Below are positions 1-5,612 of a stretch of DNA of 6,056 nucleotides, piece by piece. Each line of letters opens with the position of its first letter. Position 1 is the first letter of the stretch. The translations under genes were made by a program, and so were the position numbers. This stretch comes from an uncultured Syntrophobacteraceae bacterium (GTDB lineage: Bacteria; Desulfobacterota; Syntrophobacteria; Syntrophobacterales; Syntrophobacteraceae), in contig CALBZH010000829.1 of NCBI GenBank assembly GCA_937889795.1, positions 1-6,056 on the forward strand, given 5' to 3'. The notes under the pieces are model-generated. The model saw only the letters and a program-made list of their open reading frames with translations, made no database searches and had not been told where the DNA came from.

Positions 1-231
1 CTGGGCTTCACCTTCCCAACCGCCGACGCAACCAATTGCGCACAATACACCAACGGGAACCTCCAAAAGCTGTGCAGCGACCTGTGGTTCCTCGATCACC
101 TGGATGACTCCAGTTTCATTCAAGTCGTCAAGAAGTTCGAGCTCCCAGCCGGGACGCATCCCAGGACCTATGCGGTGCGAAGCGTCGATGAGACGGTAGC
201 CCAGCTTACCGCTTTGCCCGATCTTCCGTAG
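1..231 (+). CDS. C-terminal fragment of an unrecognised protein (5' end outside window)
   Basis: Frame 1 is open from the first base to a TAG at 229-231 and gives the last 76 residues of a protein. Most third codon positions are G or C, as expected for a real gene in this G+C-rich DNA. The fragment has two cysteines (residues 13 and 29 of the fragment), a hydrophobic/acidic stretch DLWFLDHLDD, and the ending VDETVAQLTALPDLP. I see no membrane segment or catalytic motif and do not recognise the family. It shares its strand with the TonB receptor gene but is separated from it by 224 bases that include a terminator-like hairpin, so it probably belongs to a separate transcription unit. It is too short to suggest a function. 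Confidence 0.6.
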   Translation: MGFTFPTADATNCAQYTNGNLQKLCSDLWFLDHLDDSSFIQVVKKFELPAGTHPRTYAVRSVDETVAQLTALPDLP

Positions 232-237
232 TCGCTC

Positions 238-274
238 ATTGGGGACGGCGGCGGGACACGGTGCCTTCCCCAAT
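238..274 (+). terminator. Possible terminator hairpin after the first gene
   Basis: ATTGGGGA (238-245) is perfectly complementary to TCCCCAAT (267-274). After one mismatch the stem can continue with GGC (247-249) against GCC (263-265). It begins six bases after the TAG stop of the upstream gene, where a terminator is expected. No run of T follows the 3' arm, so it is not a classical intrinsic terminator. It could act as a 3'-end stabilising hairpin or work with Rho. Seen: the inverted repeat. Inferred: the termination role. Confidence 0.4.
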
Positions 275-298
275 CCGTTCCAAAACACCTTTACAAGC

Positions 299-372
299 GG
301 GTGAGTGCGGTCTCCCTGCCCATGTTCGCCGGTCCGTATGCCGAGATCCTCCGAACAGGGCCGCACTCGCCC
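299..372 (+). promoter_or_regulatory. Large nested hairpin in the leader of the TonB receptor gene
   Basis: A 12-pair stem joins 299-310 (GGGTGAGTGCGG) to 361-372 (CCGCACTCGCCC), with one G-U wobble (T302/G369). Inside it, CCCTG (314-318) pairs with CAGGG (356-360). Past a six-base bulge (319-324), TTCG (325-328) pairs with CGAA (352-355). The result is a long interrupted hairpin about 83 bases before the receptor's start codon. It matches no riboswitch class that I know by sequence. It may be a regulatory leader RNA, a processing site or a protein-binding structure. If the promoter lies downstream of it, it would not be in the receptor mRNA at all. Confidence 0.45.
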
Positions 373-393
373 TCACCGGGGCATTGGGGTGAG
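372..393 (+). promoter_or_regulatory. Small hairpin with alternative pairing in the same leader
   Basis: CTCACC (372-377) is complementary to GGTGAG (388-393) across a ten-base loop. The motif GGGTGAG occurs twice, at 299-305 and 387-393, so CTCACC could also pair with 300-305, which would compete with the large upstream hairpin. No T-run follows, so it does not look like an intrinsic terminator. The competing pairing is visible in the sequence; a switching role is speculation. Confidence 0.3.
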
Positions 394-455
394 AAGGACT
401 TGATCGCACAATCACTCAACGGGATCGATCACAACGGACAAGGGGTGGAGAGAAG

Positions 456-2699
456 ATGAAACGAGTCATCATCGGGTTGTCTCTAGTGGGGATATTTGGG
501 TTACTGCCGGGCCCGCGGGCTTATGCACAGGAGGAGGCGGCGCCTCTCGAGGAGATCGTGGTCACCGGGGAGAAGCTGGTCACGCCGACCAAGCAGACCG
601 GTGAAACCGTCTATACCGGCAAGGAGATCACCCGGAAGGGAATGGAGATGGAGGGGAGCAAGGCGGAGACCAGCGTCTACGAGGCCGCGGACATGCTTCC
701 CGGCATCAACGTTGAGAGCCCGGATCCCTTCGGGCTTGCCGCCGAGCAGCGCAATGTCCGGGTTCGAGGCGTTCGCTCCGTCCTCGGTGCCATGTCGGTC
801 GAAGGAGTGCCCAACTACGGCGGCAATCCCATCGGCCCCCGGGAGTACATCTACGACATGGAGAACATGCAGGGGCTCGCCGTTTACAAGGGGGCCATTC
901 CCGCCGATCTCGGAACGGGCGTCGGGGGACGAGGAGGCGTTTTCGAGCTGCGGCCGCGCTGGCCCGAGAAGGACTTCGGGGTCGACATGAGCCAGGGGTA
1001 CGGATCCTATGACTATTCGCGAACCTTCTTCAGGGTGGATTCGGGGGCCCTGCCGGTTACCGGCACGCGTCTTTCCACCTCCGTTTCTTACACGGAAGCG
1101 GACAAATGGAAAGGACCCGGCGACCTGGGTCCGAGAAAGAACCTGAACTTCATGCTGAGCCAGCCGGTTCCCTGCGACGAGGAGATCAAATTCTGGGTCA
1201 ATGTCAACGATGTCGTCCAGAACCTTTACCGGCCGCTCACCTACGCCCAGGTCAGAAACCTCGACGATAATTACAGTTTTGATTACAACAACCGCCTGTC
1301 GACAAAAGGAACGGCAAAGCAGCAGCGGCTCGAAAACATCAACTACTACCTTTACAACCAAGCCGATCTGACAAACCTCGACCTGCTCTCGATCATCCCG
1401 GTGAAGATCAACGATTCCTTCAAACTGACCTTCAAGCCCTACTATTCCATGGAAGATTCCGACCTGCTCAATGGCGCCACCGGCCAGGGCGGGCTGGTGA
1501 CCAAGCGGATCCGGGAAATCGAGCGGTACGGAGCCATCTCCGAGGCCCAATTCACGTTTCCCTGGCTCCAGAGCACCATCGGCTACTGGTTCGAATCCGT
1601 CGACATGCTGATCAACACCGAAAACTACCTTCCAGGCTCCCTCGCCTTCCAAGGCTATGGAATCAAGACGGAGGCGGAGGACAATGGGATCGTCCACAGC
1701 CCTTACGTGAAGTTCGCCGGCAAGCTGTGGCACTTCGACTGGCAGGCGGGCGTGAAGTACTTCTTTTACAGCGACCCCGCGACCAAAGGCTTCACAAGCA
1801 AGGCACCCACCTACGTGCCCGTGCGCGCCAAGGACCTGGACAGGGACGAGAAGACGTACGAGGAATGGCTGCCGAGCGTGGGCCTCGCCTACAATTTTAC
1901 GGATTCCGCCCAGGTCTATGCCAGCTACGGACGGAGCCTCATCCGCCCCTATTCCTATGTTCCCCTCATCAACCTGTACAACCAGTACAGGACGGCGTTC
2001 CAGAATGCTCACGTCACTCTGAACGACCTGTTCAATGGGTATGCTCCCGAGATCTCGGATAATTTCGAGCTGGGCGGTCGGTACAAGACGGAGCTTTTCG
2101 AAATCATGCCGGCTGTGTTCTTCTCCAAGCACGACAATCTGCTTACGACGGTTTTTGATTCCCGCATCAAGCCACCCGGGCTGAAGGGTGTGAACTATCA
2201 GCAGAACATCGGCAAAGCGACGGGAATCGGCTTCGAATTGGATACGAGCCTCTTCATCAAGGACTATCTCACCTTCTTCTTCAATCCCTCGTACATCAGC
2301 CTCACTTATGATGAGGATCTCACCTATGCCGGCACCACGTTGCAGGCAAAAGGGAATCAGGTCGTCGACACGCCCGAGTGGCTCGTGAAATCCGGGCTCA
2401 TTTTCAAGTATGATGGATTCGAGGTCGTTCCCATGGTGCGCTACGTTGGGGAGCGCTATGCCGATGTGGAGCACAAGGAGCGGATTGGCGACCATTTTCT
2501 GGCGGATCTCATGCTCAGCTACACGTTAAAAAATGTCCTGAAGGCTGAGTCCATGCGATTCTCGCTTGAATTCAACAACCTCTTCGACAAGAAGTATGTG
2601 TCCGTGATCAACGTCAGCGACGACAACCGGGCGGGAAGCACCAGCTATTACCCCGGTGCCCCCTTCACAGTCGTGATGCGGGCTGCCGTGAGCTTCTGA
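456..2699 (+). CDS. TonB-dependent outer-membrane receptor
   Basis: This 747-residue protein is an outer-membrane active transporter of usual family length (about 650-800). It would bind an external ligand and import it with energy from TonB-ExbB-ExbD. Residues 1-24 are a Sec signal peptide (MKR start, hydrophobic core, likely cleavage after AYA). Residues 31-37, LEEIVVT, match a TonB box. Residues from about 50 to 165 form the plug, with RNVRVRGV and VYKGAIPADLG. The rest alternates aromatic and polar residues as a 22-strand barrel would. The end is typical, with NNLFDKKYVS followed by a final strand closing in phenylalanine. The ATG is supported by GGAGAG at 447-452. The TsaA-like gene follows after 15 bases, so they probably share a transcript. 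The plug has GRGGVFELRPRW where siderophore receptors usually have a GGVINxVTK-like segment. The ligand cannot be read from the sequence; a metal complex is the context-based guess. Confidence 0.93.
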   Translation: MKRVIIGLSLVGIFGLLPGPRAYAQEEAAPLEEIVVTGEKLVTPTKQTGETVYTGKEITRKGMEMEGSKAETSVYEAADMLPGINVESPDPFGLAAEQRNVRVRGVRSVLGAMSVEGVPNYGGNPIGPREYIYDMENMQGLAVYKGAIPADLGTGVGGRGGVFELRPRWPEKDFGVDMSQGYGSYDYSRTFFRVDSGALPVTGTRLSTSVSYTEADKWKGPGDLGPRKNLNFMLSQPVPCDEEIKFWVNVNDVVQNLYRPLTYAQVRNLDDNYSFDYNNRLSTKGTAKQQRLENINYYLYNQADLTNLDLLSIIPVKINDSFKLTFKPYYSMEDSDLLNGATGQGGLVTKRIREIERYGAISEAQFTFPWLQSTIGYWFESVDMLINTENYLPGSLAFQGYGIKTEAEDNGIVHSPYVKFAGKLWHFDWQAGVKYFFYSDPATKGFTSKAPTYVPVRAKDLDRDEKTYEEWLPSVGLAYNFTDSAQVYASYGRSLIRPYSYVPLINLYNQYRTAFQNAHVTLNDLFNGYAPEISDNFELGGRYKTELFEIMPAVFFSKHDNLLTTVFDSRIKPPGLKGVNYQQNIGKATGIGFELDTSLFIKDYLTFFFNPSYISLTYDEDLTYAGTTLQAKGNQVVDTPEWLVKSGLIFKYDGFEVVPMVRYVGERYADVEHKERIGDHFLADLMLSYTLKNVLKAESMRFSLEFNNLFDKKYVSVINVSDDNRAGSTSYYPGAPFTVVMRAAVSF

Positions 2700-2714
2700 A
2701 AAGGATAGGGAATC

Positions 2715-3176
2715 GTGGAATTCAACGTCACTGCCATCGGCTTTGTCAGGAATCAAGCGAAGGATGTTCCGCGACACTGGACGGTCTCCGAGGATGAGGG
2801 GATTCTCGAGATCGAGGCGCAATATCGCGAGGGGCTCAAAGACATCCAGCCCGGCCAGCGCATCGTGGTCATCTTCCTCTTTCATAAGTCGCCCCCCTTC
2901 GACGAGAGTCTCCTGGTGCAGACGCCCCCGCACCGCCAAGGCGAGCGGATCGGCGTCTTCAGCATCTGCTCCCCGAGGCGCCCCAACCCCATCGGGCTAT
3001 CGGTTTTCGAGGTGCTCGGGGTGGAAGGAGCGCGCATCCGAGTCAAGGGACTGGACACCTTTGATGGAACCCCCATTCTCGACATCAAGCCTTGGATAGA
3101 CCCGGATCCCGGCTCAAGGACCGCAGGGATGACGTCCGGGGGTTCCAGCGATTCGTTCGGCGCCCGCGACCACTGA
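2715..3176 (+). CDS. Short TsaA/TrmO-family (UPF0066) protein, possible SAM-dependent methyltransferase
   Basis: This 153-residue protein belongs to the TsaA/TrmO family, a small beta-barrel SAM-binding fold. The E. coli member N6-methylates t6A37 in threonine tRNA. Family marks are IGFVRN near the N-terminus, HKSPPFDESLL (57-67), GVFSICSPRRPNPIGLS (80-96) and DTFDGTPILDIKPW (114-127). It is the short form: E. coli TrmO has about 235 residues and an extra C-terminal domain. The last 26 residues are Gly/Ser-rich and probably disordered. The start is GTG, 15 bases after the receptor's stop, with AGGATAGGG ahead of it. Two motifs differ from the canonical family as I recall it: PRHW (19-22) instead of PRQ, and Cys85 where an Arg usually precedes SPxRPNPIG. 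With its position beside a transport gene, this suggests a substrate other than tRNA. The family call is firm; the activity is uncertain. Confidence 0.88.
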   Translation: MEFNVTAIGFVRNQAKDVPRHWTVSEDEGILEIEAQYREGLKDIQPGQRIVVIFLFHKSPPFDESLLVQTPPHRQGERIGVFSICSPRRPNPIGLSVFEVLGVEGARIRVKGLDTFDGTPILDIKPWIDPDPGSRTAGMTSGGSSDSFGARDH

Positions 3177-3181
3177 GATCA

Positions 3182-4015
3182 CTATGCACCATGGGCAGCC
3201 TTCGCAGCGAGGATCAACCGCTGCGTCACGGGGTGCCGCGGGCTTTCGAGAAGCTCTCGCGGGGCGCCTTCTTCCACGATCGCTCCGTCGGCAAGCACGA
3301 GAATACGGTCGGCCACGTAACAGGCCGAAGCCAGGTCATGGATGGTGGTCAGAATGGACGCGCCGCGCGCGGCGATGTCTCGGAAGCAATTCAGGATGCC
3401 GACGCCTGCCGAAGCATCCAGCATGGAGGTCGGCTCATCGGCAAGGAGGAGCTCCGGCTCCGTGATGAGGGCACGGGCGATGGCCAGGCGTTGGCGCTGG
3501 CCACCGGAGAGCTGCGCGGGATAGCGATCGAGATACTCTTCCGGAGGAGCCAGCCGCACCAGCGAAAGCGCCTCGTGAATGGCCCGATCGGGCACGGGTT
3601 TGCGCGACCGAATGCGGAGCGGCTCGGCGACGATCTGCCGAGCCCGCAGGTGCGAGGCAAGGGCCGCGTAAGGGTCCTGGAAGACCAGGGACATACGCTC
3701 TCGCCCCCGGCTCGTTTCCACCAGCGGGAGGGGAGCCCCGAGGAAGGTGGCCTCCCCCGCGTCGGCATCGAGGAGACCGGACAGGATTTGAAGGAGGGTG
3801 GTTTTGCCAGCGCCCGACGGCCCCACGAGAGCGGCCACCTCACCCGGATGGAGACTCAGGTCCACGCCACGGAGCACCTGAGTCCCCTGCCTTCGCGATC
3901 CGAATCGGCGACTGATTCCATTCACCTCGAGGAGGGGCGCAGGCGTCCGTCCCGTACACCCAAGAGACTCCGGACGCGCGCGCTCCTCCCCTTCTCTCGT
4001 CACGATCTTCACCAC
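3182..4015 (-). CDS. Opp/Dpp/Nik-type ABC transporter ATP-binding protein, DppF/NikE type
   Basis: This 277-residue cytoplasmic protein is the second of two nucleotide-binding subunits that power an Opp/Dpp/Nik-family importer. All ATPase motifs are present: Walker A GPSGAGKTT (65-73), Q-loop VFQDP (111-115), signature LSGGQRQR (169-176), Walker B LLLADEP (189-195), D-loop region SMLD (197-200) and switch histidine 226. The protein ends soon after HPVT (261-264), a remnant of the HPYT segment, and lacks the cysteine cluster of the other ATPase. This is normal for NikE-length members. About 26 residues precede the usual beginning (LLEVNGISRRF). The start is uncertain: GTG at 4015 or GTG at 4012, which would form a GTGA overlap with the stop of the FmdE gene. 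A GAGG lies just upstream. Either way it is coupled to FmdE and is the last gene of the operon. The substrate is not deducible from the ATPase. Confidence 0.93.
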   Translation of the reverse strand: MVKIVTREGEERARPESLGCTGRTPAPLLEVNGISRRFGSRRQGTQVLRGVDLSLHPGEVAALVGPSGAGKTTLLQILSGLLDADAGEATFLGAPLPLVETSRGRERMSLVFQDPYAALASHLRARQIVAEPLRIRSRKPVPDRAIHEALSLVRLAPPEEYLDRYPAQLSGGQRQRLAIARALITEPELLLADEPTSMLDASAGVGILNCFRDIAARGASILTTIHDLASACYVADRILVLADGAIVEEGAPRELLESPRHPVTQRLILAAKAAHGA

Positions 4016-4620
4016 CCTCGGCTGTAGACTTCCGAGCAGTCAAGGCAGGCCACCTTGCCTTCCCGCACCCTTGCCCTGGGCTCCATCACGGGCTCGCCGC
4101 AATACTCGCAGGTGACCGACTTGAAGATGCGGGCCTTCTTGGGGACCTCCGGCGAAACCTCCATCACCGTGAACAGCTTCTCCTGGTCCGCCGCCAGCAG
4201 CTCGATCACGCGCTCTTTTTGAAAGGCCCTGAAGAGGGTCATTTCCTCTTCCGTGGCCGTGCCGCTCATGACCTTCCCGAACGCCGCTTCCTGCTCGGGC
4301 GTCCGGTCGAACAGACCGGGCTTGGCGATGGCCCGGACCGCACGGCCCTGTTTGCGGTTGATCAGCGTATAGGCCTGCTTGCCCTTGTCCTGGTAAATGA
4401 GGTTGCCCTTTCCCAGGGTGCATCCGAGGATGAACTGAATCGCGTCCACGCCGCAGCCGTCGGATTCGACGATGGCGACCAGCTCCTCATCTTCGGGACG
4501 CTCCACCTGCAGATAGGCCTGAACCGCCTTGGCGGCCCTGTATCCGATCGCCAGTCCGGGGCACATGTGCCCGTGAAAACGAATCGCTTCCTGAAGATCC
4601 AGGGGGTATTCCTCTGTCAT
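4009..4620 (-). CDS. FmdE-family protein with C-terminal zinc ribbon
   Basis: This 203-residue protein belongs to the FmdE family, named from a gene in the molybdenum formylmethanofuran dehydrogenase operon of methanogens. The family is also widespread in bacteria that lack that pathway, and its role there is unknown. The hallmark FHGHMCPGLAIGYRAA is at 15-30, with His16, His18 and Cys20 as likely metal ligands. ESDGCGVDAIQFILGCTLGKGN (52-73) holds Cys56 and Cys67. The C-terminus is a four-cysteine zinc ribbon (Cys171, Cys174, Cys192, Cys195). No signal peptide is visible, so it should be cytoplasmic. The ATG at 4620 is chosen for its strong Shine-Dalgarno; a GTG start at 4686 would overlap the preceding ATPase gene and lacks a good ribosome site. 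It lies between the two ATPase genes, 14 bases after one and overlapping the other. I infer a metal-sensing, chaperone or insertion role linked to the transported substrate. Confidence 0.9.
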   Translation of the reverse strand: MTEEYPLDLQEAIRFHGHMCPGLAIGYRAAKAVQAYLQVERPEDEELVAIVESDGCGVDAIQFILGCTLGKGNLIYQDKGKQAYTLINRKQGRAVRAIAKPGLFDRTPEQEAAFGKVMSGTATEEEMTLFRAFQKERVIELLAADQEKLFTVMEVSPEVPKKARIFKSVTCEYCGEPVMEPRARVREGKVACLDCSEVYSRGW

Positions 4621-4624
4621 GATG

Positions 4625-4633
4625 CTCCTCCTT
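4625..4633 (-). promoter_or_regulatory. Strong Shine-Dalgarno site that fixes the FmdE start
   Basis: Read on the - strand this is AAGGAGGAG, with the AGGAGG core at 4632-4627, six bases before the ATG at 4620. It fills the 14-base gap after the ATPase stop codon (4635-4637). It is the best ribosome-binding site in the operon and supports the 203-residue FmdE product over a longer one. Confidence 0.8.
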
Positions 4634-4634
4634 G

Positions 4635-5612
4635 TCACCGGACCGATGCGGCCCGTGCTGTTGGTAATGTCGTCAAACGATGACACCTTACCCGATGATC
4701 ATCCGTCCCGGCCAGGACGGGTCGTTCCCGGGCGCAGAGCGGCTCGCTCCACGGGCACCGCTCGCAGAACCCGCAGCCTTCCGGTTCTCCTCGAAGTGCC
4801 ACGGCATGTCCCGAAATAGCCTGTCGGCTGTAGGGGACGTCCCCGAGACGGACCGCCGACTCCATAAGGCCCCGCGTATAGGGGTGGCGTGGGGCGCCCG
4901 CACTCCCGGCGGGCAGCTCCTCAACGATCTCTCCGCGATAGAGCACGACGATCCGCTGCCCCCAGGATCGGGCCAGTCCGATGTCGTGGGTGAGAAATGC
5001 CACGCTGCAACCGTTTGCCGACTGCCACTCCCGCAGAAAAGCGATGAGCGCCGCGCGCGTGAGCTCGTCCAGCGCATGGGTCGGCTCGTCGAGCACCAGA
5101 AGCTTGGGCTTGTTGAGAAGCGCCAGGATGAGCCCCATGCGCTGCTTTTGTCCTCCCGAGAGCTGATGGGGCCAGGAATCCCACAGACTCGCAGCCACAT
5201 CAAGCCTCTTTCCCAAAGGATCGACCGCAGCGAGCACCTCCCCTCGGCGGACCCGGTCCCTCGACTCCTTCCGCAGCACCTCGCGCGCCGATTCCCAAAG
5301 CCTCTGGGTCGGATGGAAGGTGTCTTGGACGTTTTGCGGCACCAGGGCCACCTGCCGGTAATACAGTCGAGCCAGCTCCTCCGGCTCCAGCGCAAGCAAA
5401 TCCAGGCCGTCAAAGCGCGCCTCCCCCCGGAGCAGACTCTGTCCGGGAAGGGGGCGTCCCAGCATCGCCCAGGCCAGACTCGTCTTTCCGCCGCCCGATT
5501 CCCCGACCACCACGAGCCGCTCCTCTCGCCCGATTTCCAGAGTCACGTCCCAGAGCGGATAGATGGCTCGCTTGGCGGCGAAAAGGGTGAGATGTCGAAC
5601 CGAGAGCGTCAT
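4635..5612 (-). CDS. Opp/Dpp/Nik-type ABC transporter ATP-binding protein, DppD/OppD type
   Basis: This 325-residue protein is the first ATP-binding subunit of the importer. Motifs are Walker A GESGGGKTS (37-45), Q-loop LVPQNVQDTFHP (90-101), signature LSGGQKQR (151-158), Walker B LLVLDEP (171-177) and switch histidine 209. The C-terminal Opp/Dpp domain follows, with HPYTRGLM and the cysteine cluster CGFCERCPWSEPLC (Cys280, 283, 286, 293) plus Cys310. Opp/Dpp ATPases of this type usually carry four such cysteines, reported to hold an iron-sulfur cluster; Cys283 looks like an extra. The ATG at 5612 overlaps the permease stop as ATGA, with GGAGG four bases upstream, so the two are translationally coupled. 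The frame stays open about 130 codons further upstream, but that stretch is the permease gene read in another frame and lacks ATPase features. The Q-loop VPQNVQDTFHP differs from the common FQDP form but keeps the glutamine. Confidence 0.93.
   Translation of the reverse strand: MTLSVRHLTLFAAKRAIYPLWDVTLEIGREERLVVVGESGGGKTSLAWAMLGRPLPGQSLLRGEARFDGLDLLALEPEELARLYYRQVALVPQNVQDTFHPTQRLWESAREVLRKESRDRVRRGEVLAAVDPLGKRLDVAASLWDSWPHQLSGGQKQRMGLILALLNKPKLLVLDEPTHALDELTRAALIAFLREWQSANGCSVAFLTHDIGLARSWGQRIVVLYRGEIVEELPAGSAGAPRHPYTRGLMESAVRLGDVPYSRQAISGHAVALRGEPEGCGFCERCPWSEPLCARERPVLAGTDDHRVRCHRLTTLPTARAASVR

Noticed and set aside
372..440. TPP-riboswitch-like pieces (GGGGTGAGAAGG and TTGATC)
   Set aside because: The TGAGA and TGATC fragments resemble parts of the THI box, but the conserved later part (TAAT/CCAGCG segment) is missing. 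The downstream gene gives no other support.
232..455. Cobalamin riboswitch ahead of a TonB receptor gene
   Set aside because: This would be a common arrangement for BtuB-type receptors, but no B12-box-like sequence or the conserved core was found on the + strand of the leader.
501..2495. 664-codon open frame antisense to the TonB receptor
   Set aside because: It lies wholly inside the receptor gene on the other strand, has no recognisable domain, and long antisense frames are common in G+C-rich genes with biased third positions.
3247..3259. Small hairpin CGAGA-AGC-TCTCG downstream of the TsaA-like gene as a terminator
   Set aside because: It is only five base pairs, lies inside the opposing ATPase gene, and is not followed by a T-run.
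3092..4027. 311-codon + strand frame opposite the DppF-type ATPase
   Set aside because: It is antisense to an ATPase with every motif intact and overlaps the TsaA-like gene; its translation is Arg/Gly-rich with no family resemblance.
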